A stretch of 64,000 bases of DNA from Timema cristinae (taxonomy: Eukaryota > Arthropoda > Insecta > Phasmatodea > Timematidae), in NCBI GenBank assembly GCA_039000515.1, contig JBCFYV010001001.1, forward strand, positions 9,259,873 to 9,323,872, read 5' to 3'. Shown in pieces: positions 48,701 to 60,700 of this stretch. How positions within the stretch are numbered: the first letter of the stretch is position 1; every line of letters starts with the position of its first letter. The notes under the pieces are model-generated. The model was not told the DNA's origin. It saw only the letters and a list, made by a program, of their open reading frames with translations, and did no database searches. The translations under genes and the position numbers were made by a program.

Positions 48701-51700
48701 AAGAAGAGTGGAAAACAATTTTTTTTAAACTCCCTGGTGACCTGGCGGTCTAGGGGTAAGGTGTCAGACTTCTGTGCTGGGGTCAGGGGTTCAATCCTTG
48801 GTCCCAGCACAAATTTATCTGATTACCAAACCCTTCCTTCACCTCTGACAAGACATCTTGTGAATGTGGGGAATGCCAGGCCTCCACCGTGGTTACGATT
48901 CCACGTTAAACTGTATGTCCTCCATTTCATCTCACAATCACCCTACCATTACACATTAGCGTAAGTGCGTATAATCCGAATGGGTAGTAAGACGTGGTGC
49001 TAATAATAATAATTTAAACTCCCTACATTAGCCAGAAATAAAACCCCAACCACGTCATCTATAGCAAATCAAACTAAATTAACTTGACGTTTAGCGAGTG
49101 TTCAAACTATATGCTTCTAAAATTAGGTTTAGTCCAACTAATATGATTTGGAAACAAACCTAATTTATGACAAAATATTTTAAATGTAAAGTTCATCATC
49201 CTAAAGCAAAGAAATTTTACCATTTGTTTGACAGAATGATTATTTGATGTACACCATGAGTGAATTTATTCAAACACTTACTGGGGTGGAACCCATACCC
49301 TTACTCTAGGGACCATATCCTTGTATCTGAAACCTGGGAACAGGATATGCCCAGTGCAAAGAGTTACTCACTAATCTTTAAAAAAACGGGGACAAGCATT
49401 GGATTTCTTGTTTTTAAAAAAAATCCTAACTTTATGTACTCCATCATTGTGTTTCTCACTCCAACTTTCTTTAAGAATTTGATGAAAAAACGTTGATAAA
49501 AGGCGGGGATAGTTTGGTCAGGTTATTGTTTGTTGGGGTATGGGGAGAGAGGGGAAGCCCCTCCTTCCCTCCTCTCCGGTCATGCTTAGATCCCATGTTT
49601 GCCAACATAACTCCGTTAAACAAGAGATTGGAGACATTATTATTTACGTCGGTGTTCTATCAGCTATCCTTTTATTTTCGATCCTTCCTCTGCATACATT
49701 CTCTCTCAATGTCTTCCTTTACGGTCTCTTTATTTCCTTTATTCTCTATTTGTCTCTTACTCCTCGTGTAAGCGACTAATATTTTACTGGAATGTTTATT
49801 TTATACAAACAGTAAAAAACTTATATCCCCCCTCCCTTTCCCCGATTACTTAAAAATGTAGCTATGGATTTCTTCCTTGTCTGTTAATACTTTTTTTTTT
49901 AGTACTTTCCAAAATGTCGCATGAAGCTAACTCAAACATCCAAGACGGATGAAAAATATAACCTTAGTCACGCCCCTTAAAATAATTTCCTCTTTTTTTT
50001 TACCAAATTTGTGCCCTTGACGTCAATTCTATAGACTAATATTCTTCCGGTTTCGTTTACGAATGTTTGTAAATAGAAGTTGTTAGCTTAGAAATATTAC
50101 TAGAATAAATGTTTATAAAGATAATACAAATTTTTAAATAAGATTAGATATTGATTATTAAGATTTATAAGGATTTAAAATAATTATTTCATCGCATGGA
50201 CACATTTTAAAGTTTTGCCATTCGTTTATTTATTTAGATTTTTCCCTTTTTCTTTTTCTTTTTTTAAACCACTTTTCTAGTTTTGTTTACATACATTTAC
50301 CTTTCCCCCTTTTCCTTCTCTGTGTTTCTACTCCTCTCTCTCTCTCTCTTGGCCTGTGTATAAAACGAGAGTCTGAAGTTGTGGTAATATTTACAAATGT
50401 TCAATACGGCCGGTTAAATGCAGAGTCAATATTGGCGGCTGACAGACGAGGAAGTGGTTGAAGGGGCTAGAGGGTAAGAAGGACATTTATTTGGCCGCTA
50501 TGAGGCAGGTGAAGCTTTTTGGGTTGCTTAGTGTACAGTCAGTTCAGCTTGAGATGCGCTAGGCAGAGTAGTGGGGCAGACAGGAAATTATCTTATCATG
50601 ACCTCATTTTATTGTCGTTGTCTCACTCATTAGCCTTCCGGGTCATACGCATTTATATTAATTACGCTGGTAGGGTAGATAGGAGTAAGGTGGAATTTAA
50701 AGATAATGTACCCGCATTAGCGTTAAGGTAGAGTGGAAATACACCCTCGGTACACCCTACCGTGATTCTAAAGGTTGATTCACACGGAAAGCTAAGCTAA
50801 GCTATGCCTCATTACGTCACGTTATATTTTTTCCGATTGCTGGCCGGGCAATTTTTCCATCTCCCATCTTGAGCCACCTTACGTTGCGCATGCGCAAAAC
50901 GCAGATTGGGCTCCGTGTTTAACAGACGCAGTGCTGGTTTGGTGAAAATAACTAAAGAAGTGTTGAAGTTTTGTTTTCAGTTTGTTTCACGTGTATTTAA
51001 GTAATATTATATTTAGGTTGTATATTTAATAAATATATTTGTATTAAAAATGTAAGCGTTAATTGAACAAGTCAAACCTCCACCTCCTAAATTTTCTTCA
51101 TCTTTCAAAACAACTGCTAACAGCAGCATATTTTCTTCCTCAGTACTATTATCTGACATTTTGGAGAACGCCCTCATAACTAAACTTCACTGGAGCAGAC
51201 CAGAAAGAAACAACACTGAATTCTGGAGTGAAAAGAAGGACCATGGCTTAGCTTAGTTTAGCGTAGTTAGAAATGAGTGTGAAACCAAATTGTCAAAGTC
51301 TTAGCAGAGGACAGCACAGCACAGCACAGCACAGCACAGCATAGCTTAGCATTCTGTGTGTATCGGCCTTAACACCGTTACCGGTAAATCAAGTCTAATT
51401 ATTCCAAGAATAACGCGTTCGATCATGTTACTACCGACCGCGTTTTTTTTTAAAGAAAATATCATTCTCGTAAACACTTTTCGAATATTTATTTATTTGA
51501 AAAATGTGTATAACATTAGCGCGCTAAGCCAAAGTCTCGATTTCAATCTCGGGTATGATTTTTCAAATTTACGAATATGATACTTGAAGCGGCTACATTC
51601 GTCACCTAAATATCATGTTGATCTCATAATCTTTGTTATTATTGTACAAATTATTGTACAAGCATATGCTTTCTCCAATTTAGGAATAATATTAATGAAA

Positions 51701-54700
51701 AGTGGGCTGGTGGGAGGGGGAGAAGGAGTGGTGGTACCTAAAATGATTAAATATTTGTGTGAGCCCCGCATTTGTTGGCTCGTGGATTAAACGTTACTTT
51801 CGTTTAGTCTGGTTTGCCATTGATGGGAGTGTGGGATTTGAATCCCTACGTGTCTACTTAGGATTTTTATTTAACATTTTCTCACTCTTTTTCCATACAA
51901 ATTTGGATTATTTACTCTGAATGGTATCTTTTTAATCCTTGCCGCAACTGTATGGTAAAATTTAGATAGCTTGGCCAGGTAATCAGACGTGGTTAAAAAA
52001 AGTTAAAATCTAATTTTAAAATTTATAGCCTGGTCGAGTAAACGAAAACAGTTCTATGGAGGTTTTGTTACACTATTTGTTTAAGGTTTTCTTTTTATTA
52101 TGTCTACACTTGATATGATCCCTGATGTTGCTGAATGGTTGCTATTGGGAACCCGCGTTGTCATTCTTTCATTTTTGTGTGGTCACTCTACCCTCAAATA
52201 TAAGACAATTTTCGCAACGCTGGTTAATCGAGGTTGCCAGTAGCGCCTTCTTACCTCAACACCCCCCCTTCCGACATAGCTGTGAGGGAGGAGATTTGGC
52301 AACAATTAATTGAGAGAGAGCGCGAAGATAGAGCTTTTCTCCCTAAGACCCGCAGTTCAATCAGCAATGATATTAGGTATAGAAGCTAGTGGTGTATGGC
52401 CGTAATATCATATGCACTGTCATAAGTAAATTTGGTTTCTGTATTTTTTTTTAAACTCACGTTAAGTTTGTCACATGGAAGAGCATTGATAAGCATCACA
52501 GACGTTTAGAAATCCCAGATTATTTATCAAGGAATTTGACATTTTAAATACTGTTTTCACCCGCTTGATTGGCCTAAGGAGTCACTCTCCTGTTAGATTG
52601 GTCTGCTGAAGACGGAGATAGCAAGGTTCAAATCCCGGGGCAGGCCTATTGAGGATGCTTTGCCTAAATGGTTTCCCACTCTCTTTCCACGCATTGCATG
52701 AAATTACCTCTAAAATGATTTATTATTCATCCCATCCCATTAGGGTAATTTTCATATAATGTGTGTAACCTTAAAAGGTAGTAAGACGTGGAGATTATAA
52801 TAAAGGTTTTCACCAAAATGTTGGCGAAATTTCTGAACACTTGAAAGGTTTTAAATTTTATATTTAAGTGTTTTTTTAATGTGTGATAGCTTACATGAAA
52901 GCTTATAAACCAATCCAACAATATCTTAACATTTTCTGTTGTGCCCATATTAAAAATGACTTTATTTGATAAAGATATATAGATATAGGTTTCAAGCCTT
53001 TTACTTTAATTTCAAAAGTGCAATTTTTCGCTTAAAGTATTGTTGACATTTTTTTGAAACTTTCAAACTCAAAATTTTAACTTTTTAACTGATCAGAAAC
53101 CTGCTGATAGTTTTGGTCCACATTTTTTAAAAGTGATATTTAAAAAATATATCAAATAACTTCTTAAATAATTTGAGATTATTAAACGCCTGCTACGTGT
53201 CTCACTGCTCTACCACGTAGCACCCTTAAATATCTCACACAAAAATATATTTTTTTGTACTATATGAGGTGACCTGGCGGTCTAGGGGTAAGGTGTCAGA
53301 CTTCTGTGCTGGCGGCCGGGGTTCAATCCTCGGTCCCAGCACAGATTTATTTGATTACCAAACCTTTCCTTCACCTCTGACAAGATATCTTGTGAATGTG
53401 GGGAATGCCAGGCCTCCACCGTGGTTCGTATTCCACGTTAAACTGTAGGTCCTTCATTTCATCTCACAATCACATTACCATTACACATTAGCGTAAGTGC
53501 GTATAACCCGAACGGGTAGTAAGACACGGTGCTAATAATAATAATAATAATAATTTGTACTATATGTATAGTAAAATTCTTGGTTATACCGTAGGTAAGA
53601 AGGATCATTTAGGTGGAATGGGAAGAAACATGAGTAAAAGTCAGTATTTTTCCGTTTTTTTATGAAAAATCCTCTATGGCCAAAGTAAATCAAATATTGC
53701 TTACGTAGATAGATTTAGTATAATCTTCTACGAACAGTAATATCAACAGTTTTTGAATATCTGTCATGAGCATAGCTGCCTTTGACCAGAAACTTTTTAA
53801 ATAAATTGAAAAATCCCGGTCACAATAACTACGCTGTGCCCGTTACTTATATTTAAACGGTTTTTGCTGTATCTCCGCGTTTAACTAGCTTTCAGGCCAT
53901 ACGCATATAATATTATAATTTCTATATTAGGGTAGATAGAAGAAGGAAGTATTTTACACATTTTCAGGGAAGGGGGTGAAAAACAATTTAAGAAAAACCA
54001 CTCTCATTGGACCCATCCAGAATTCAAACCCTGATCTCCCCGTTTATCAGTGGCACGAGAGTGACTCCTTAGACTATTAATTCACTGAAGTAAGTTTCAA
54101 ACAGAGTTGAGATTGCTACATGTATCAAACTAAACTAAATGTATTTACTAATTATTTGATTTATTTAGTCCATACATTTTTTATGTCACAAAAACAGGAA
54201 ATAACCCACTACCTTAACTAGCACTGGCTTTTATCCCACCTAAAATATAAACCTGCTCCTAGGGCACATACAAGACATACACCAAACCCGAAACCTCCGG
54301 CTTAAAATGGCTACGCTCGTTGAGAGAGCTTGAATCAATCAACACGGGGATTGCTAGGTGCCATCAAGTGGTATTAAAAAAAACATTGTTTCACTAGAAA
54401 GAAGACACAAAGATCCACCTCAAGTCAATCGGCCAGCTTCCACAAAGCTAGGTTCAGGTAGCGACCCGGCCCCTCTTTACATAATCCAACCTCACAAAGA
54501 GCTTACGTGGATTGCCCATTACGGTTACAATGGTTCCTTTATGACGGACATGTTAATAGTGAGTCGTTTACCAACTGCACGTTAGGTGACGAACTTCTGT
54601 GGTGGGGGTCCGGGGTTCAATCTTCAGCTCCGGCATAGATTTATCTGATTAGGCTACCAAACCCTTCCTTCACCTCTGACAAGACGTGTATTAATCACAA

Positions 54701-57700
54701 CTTGTGAATTTATGGAGTACCAGGCCTCCACCGTGGTTCGGATCCCACGTTAAACTGTAGGTCCTCCATTTCATCTCACAATCACCCTAACATTACACAT
54801 TAGCGTAAGTGCGTGTAACCCGAACGGGTAGTAAAACGCGGTGCTAATAATAATAAAGACACTAGCGAACCCCAGTGTTGATGGACTCAACCTGGCTCAA
54901 GGAGCGCAGTGAAACTTCAGTAAGGCTGAGGATCTAGTTGGTCCTAGTCTGTGGATTAGGCGAAATTACGGTCACTATCATAAGGGAGGTATTTATTTAT
55001 CCTACGCCTTTGGCCTAACATCACATTTTGTCAATTATTATGCTACAAAATAATTCAAAGTGGGAAGTCGAAACTTTAGTCATACTCTTTGGACCAATGG
55101 ATAACGTAATTAACTCGTAGTTTTTTTTTAAGTCAATGCTCAAGGCTATAAACTTAACTATGGGCGGAAATTATGACTAGTGAAGCGTCACGCAGTAAAT
55201 AAAAAACAAAGGGATGTAGTATTATTGTTATAAGTTGTCTATAACATTGGACAACTTTTAAGAAATAAACAATGTATTGCAAACAAAATTATTAACGTTT
55301 CATTATTCTTCTGGTGTTATTTTATGGGTATTTAAAATACGTACCAAAAGTAACAGTAACATGAATTGACGTGAAAATAGATCTAGTAGCTCCTAAAGCA
55401 GTCGGAATAAGGTTCTTATTATGAACATTGGACTTTACCTGCTGTTTGGTTCAAAAGCATGTCATATTTTTACTTCGTGGCGTTTTACAACCTATACGCT
55501 GAGTAGTGATGAGAAATGTAGAATTTATATTTAATGTGTCTACATTAGCGCGAAGGGAGGATAGGAAATCATTGAGGAAAAGCAGTCCTTGGTGCGATCC
55601 GAGCGGGACTCGAACCTAAACTTACTTATCACTAGCAAACAAGACTAGACGAGCTTGAGATCTAGTGAACGTACCCACCGGTGTGAGTTATGTCAAGTTG
55701 TAATTCTTTTATCGATCATGATTATTTTTCAATATTAAGTGGACCAAGGCTCACTCGCGAAGTCACCTCCTAGCCTCATGTAGTGTGGACTCTTGTGTTG
55801 AAGGAAGAGGACGTAACTGGAGCCTGGTCGGAAAACACCCCTTTCAATGTGACAGGAGAGTGACATACTTTTGGAGGGTTCATTCTTTATTCTTTGCATC
55901 CCTTTCTGTGTATACCTTTTTTCCATATAATATATATATATATTACTCAACTCAAAGGTTGGTTAAATTCTCAACCCACCGTCATCTGTAAAGCCTAGGC
56001 AACACTAAAGAGAAGTACTAGGGAAATGAGGAGGGAAGGTAGTTTACCGATGCTTTCCTCACTGATCTACAAGGTAATTAATTATTGCACATCAGTCTGC
56101 TAAGTCCACCAACTGATCCTACAAGTGACACCTTTACTCCATTAATCACAGGGACTGGTTGTATATTGGATGGTATTTCTGGGATTTGAACCCCTACCTC
56201 CGCGTCATAGGCAAATCATATGTGGTAGAGAACTTTTGTTCGAGTACCCACTGATGCGGATTCCTTCTCAAGTATGTTTTTTTTAACGCATAAGAGACTG
56301 TACATTGATAATTGGCTCGTGGGGTCCAAGTTTCCTGGTCTGTAGTTTTGTCCACCCTTTGAGAGTCCTTAATTCAAATCCCGTGTAGCGCGCTCAATGT
56401 GTGTACATGGCGGGCGGTTTCTGTTTGATACGCACGCTCTTTGTCTCTCTCTCTCTCTCACACACACACTCTCTCACACATTGCAGTACCAAGTTACATG
56501 TTCCTTCCCTATGAGAAGATCTCCGTGAGAAGTTTCCGTGATCACCTCCTCACTCGTCTGTTCTCCCGCCCCTACGTTGGTCCCTATAGCTTTATACCTC
56601 TTTGTCATTTTGTTTCTTCGATGAACCCGCATTGGTGCACACAATGGCTTAACGTGTCACTCTGGTGTTATACTGGGTTTCCCGTTGACGGGGAGTCCTG
56701 GTTGAACGTATTGAGGGTGGTTTTTTTTCCCCAATAAGGCTTTCCACTCTCTTTCCACGCTAGTGCAAATACCTTAATTTACCCTTTAAGGTATCAAGCT
56801 TACCTTTCATTATTCCACAACGGTATGAACAAGTGGTTCTTCAACTTTTCTTTGATTGTATACTTTTGTCATGACTAAAAGCCTAATGTACCCCCAGGGT
56901 AAGATTTTTTTTCCCAAATGGCAAATGTCGGGTAATCAAAGGAGACAATTTTCCCTGATTCTCCTCGAAAATTCCCCATCACTTAAGTTATCATGTGATT
57001 TTACTCATTTTCCCTTGAGGTATGTGCTCACGTTCCCCCTGAAAGTCATGCGCGCACACTTAGGGGTACGCGTACCCCAGTTTGAGAACCACTTGTATAG
57101 ATTACAAGTTACTTATAAGATAGGGTCAGGATGTAAGTCATCAAGATAAATCTTCTACATTTCAGGGTAAATGGAGTGTACATTTGCTCTAAATTTCTAC
57201 CCTCCTCATTCAAACTCTTTTAATGTAATTAACGTATGCGCGTAGCCCGGACGGCTAGTAAGACGCGGGTGGCTGTGGGGGAGAGGGGATCACAACTCTG
57301 TTATGTCTATTCCTCCCCTCCATCTCTCTAGGATCATCCTACCCCTTGTTACTTTGTTCCGTATCTTTCCCAAATAAGATTTAAGATAGTTCCTTATGTA
57401 GTCACTAGATTCACTGCAATCTAGGGGGGGGTGTTTATGTTTTGAAAATCACAGTCTGAAATTTTTTTTTTATTTGCCGCACGAACCATTAATAAGAAGG
57501 TAATAAGATAAACAAAAATGTACATAGTACTCTACATTGTTTAAATATCTTACTGTGTCTAATAAATAGAGCCAAAATCGATTAATTTTTAGCGCAACAG
57601 TTTGTAGAGGCCCTTAGGCGCTAGCCCCTGTCGCCGTCCCTTAAATCCAGGACTGTATGTTAGTGTGTGTCTTATTTCGGAAAATATAAACTTTTATATG

Positions 57701-60700
57701 GGTTCGACATAAATTTCCGCAGTTGAACTTATAATATTGACGCACATCGATGAAAATGTACTTGGTTGAAAATAGGGCATGCTCCTCTTGAGATAATCTG
57801 AAGCGGAATGTTGTGTGCAAATATTGATTGCATATTTAGAATCGTTCTAATGTTATTGGATAGTTCTTTGATAGATTGTAGTAGTCCTATTAAAACCAAC
57901 ACATGCTGTTAGTACTTACAAAAATGTAAGATAGTATCTGAAAAGGGTATTTAGACAAAATGTGGTCCATGCAACTGAATTGGTTCTTTTGATTTGATAA
58001 GTAATATTCTTTAATGTTTGTTATAGCTATATTATTAGTAATGCATATTATTTACTTACCTAAACTACACTTGATGATTAGGATGAATCGGTCTTTTTGG
58101 TATTGAGACCATCTAATAAATGTATTCCGTGTGTTTACTTTTGTTCGTTCGTGTTTCATGTCCAGACTAATAATCATTACGAACAAGAGTTAAGTAAGCT
58201 CAGAGCCTAAATAGTAATGTTTGTTTAGATGAATGCGAACAGCGGCTCTTCTTTGAACGACCCGATATTGCTTAGAGAATAATATGCTATTTAATCAGAC
58301 ATGATGAAATAAATGTTTACTCATTGAATTACGAGTTAACTCGAACATTTTTTTTTTAATACAGGTTCCTTTTCTCATATTTATTATATTTATTGCTTTG
58401 CACTGAACAAAATAATATCAACTAAAACACTAAACGACGTCTATATATGACATTTCCAAAATTTGCTACGAAATTAAAAAGTTAACCAAATATTATTTTA
58501 AGAGAGATGAAATAATCATCAAAATTATTAGTTTTAGCTAGCTGTATTTATTTCTATCAAATAATATGTCCTCGGAATGTGATAGGTTTGTTTGGACTAA
58601 TAAAGATGTAGATATACGTGTTTCGATTTCAAAGACAGGTTTATTGACTAATGCACTATAGTTTTATGTTCATTGGTTTGTAATACTGGCGTAGTACGTG
58701 CAGTTTCTCACACTTCCCTTGGGTGTGTATAGTCGGATTGCTTTAAGAAGACATTATCTGACTGTTCAAAAATATCTAGATTGGTTTTAATGCATTCATA
58801 CGCCAACCAAGGGTTAAGTATGTTTATATTTCATTTTTACGGAGAAACTAGGTTTATATTTCTGACCTTAATACTTTTATTTTTATATATTTGCCAAATG
58901 GTTTTTAATTTGGGCGTATCGACTATAGAAATTGGTTCCTTGTCTTAGTTAATAGTTAAGTTTGTAGCTTTGATTTTTATAATTTACGTTAATAATGTCG
59001 TTTGTTAAGGCACCCACCTCAGTCAGCGAGAAAGTATCAATCGCTGTCAGGCCACACGGCTTATAATACAATAGTCTGTGTCGTTTTCTGTAAATACTTT
59101 TATATTCTGTCTGATTAAATACTCCATTTCACCTTTCTCCTACAACCATCCTTTGTCATTTCAATAAAAAAAAAAGAGTCGAAAATAAATAACGAAACTT
59201 CTTATCTTAAGGTAGAGAGGTAAGCTCACTGTTCTCAAATCTTTAAAACATTTGTTTTGGACCTATCAAAATATTACTGTGTTTGTCAAAGAAAAACTAA
59301 ATTTAGAACTTTTTTTTAAACTAATTCTAGTCTCATAGCTCTGTAAATAGGCTTACAAAGTTGTTAAAAATTATGTCTCACTTTCACACATTTTATTCTA
59401 TCACTAAAACACAAACTTTAGGGTTGTTAAGGAAGAAGAGCCCGGCTGGAACCTTTTGAATATATTTTGGTGTGAACCATATTTTGAAATAACCCATCGT
59501 ATAATTAAATATTACATTAGCGCTGACCATCTTCGCGGCAATTTGTCGCTTAACCCACCTCGGTGGCATAGTTAGCTAACACTCGAGTTGAGCTAGACTG
59601 CCGAGGACGGGTAGATCGAGGTTCGAATCTCGGTCGGGTGAACTAGAGGGTGGTTTTTCCTAAATGGCTTTCCTCTCTCCCTCCACGGAAATGTGGTTTC
59701 ACGTCCTCTAAATTCAACCTTCCCAATTCCTAATCCATTAGCGTAATTAGTACTTAAAGCGTATAACCCGAACGGGTAGTAAGACGTGGTGAAAAATAAA
59801 AAAAATATCGCTTACTGAGTAGAGCCCCTTTAATTTTGTAAATACAGAACAAAGTCTAGGTTGGTATACCTGGAAGAAGGGGAAAAAAACGTAATTTCGA
59901 ATCAAATATTTTATAGAAACTAGATTGTAAATTCTACTTATCTTATTATTTAAAACGTAAATCAATTCCATTCGACAATAATTCCTGAAGGTCTAACCAA
60001 CAAATTTAATAATACAATTTTAAATAAAAGCTCTTACAATGAGACAGTGCTTACAAATTTAAAATTTTAATATTCTTATAGATTAGATAAGTATAGTAGG
60101 ATTTTTGTTGGAAAGACAATTTATAAAATACTAACACATTTTTTTCTAGTGGTTCACATTGATGACATTTTATTCTACTATTAGTGTTATTTTATAAGTA
60201 TTGACACTATATAACAAAAGTGACAGATGTAAATCACATGACTTGACGTATGAATTGATGATATGACCCTTACTACGAGAATCCTAGTATAGTAAGACGT
60301 GGAGCACGTAACAATAGAGGCTGTAGAAGCTTACAATATGCGCCGCGTATCGGAACCACAGGCTATTACAACAAAAAACTAATGCCGGTTTTATCGCCGC
60401 CACCGCCTTCTTCTAAACGACTTATTATATTACATTTTTAGATTGGGTCGCTACGAGCAATTAATGTCGGAAATTGAAAAAGTGGAAGGGTGGGTGGGTT
60501 GGGTAAAGGAGGAGTGGTAACAATCGAGCACATGAAACCTGAAATGAAACACCTATACGTCTGTAAACGCAGAGTTTTTGCACCAAAAGGCAAACACTGG
60601 AACATGATGTAAAATGCACGTTATCAAAATGAACACGACTCATTAAGTTGTTATTAATCTCCCAGACCTTCTTCAGTGGCCGAATGGTCTAAGACACTGG

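Noticed and set aside
54358..54585. 75-codon ORF as a small gene
   Set aside because: No domain, no start or splice context, and it runs into a SINE-A.
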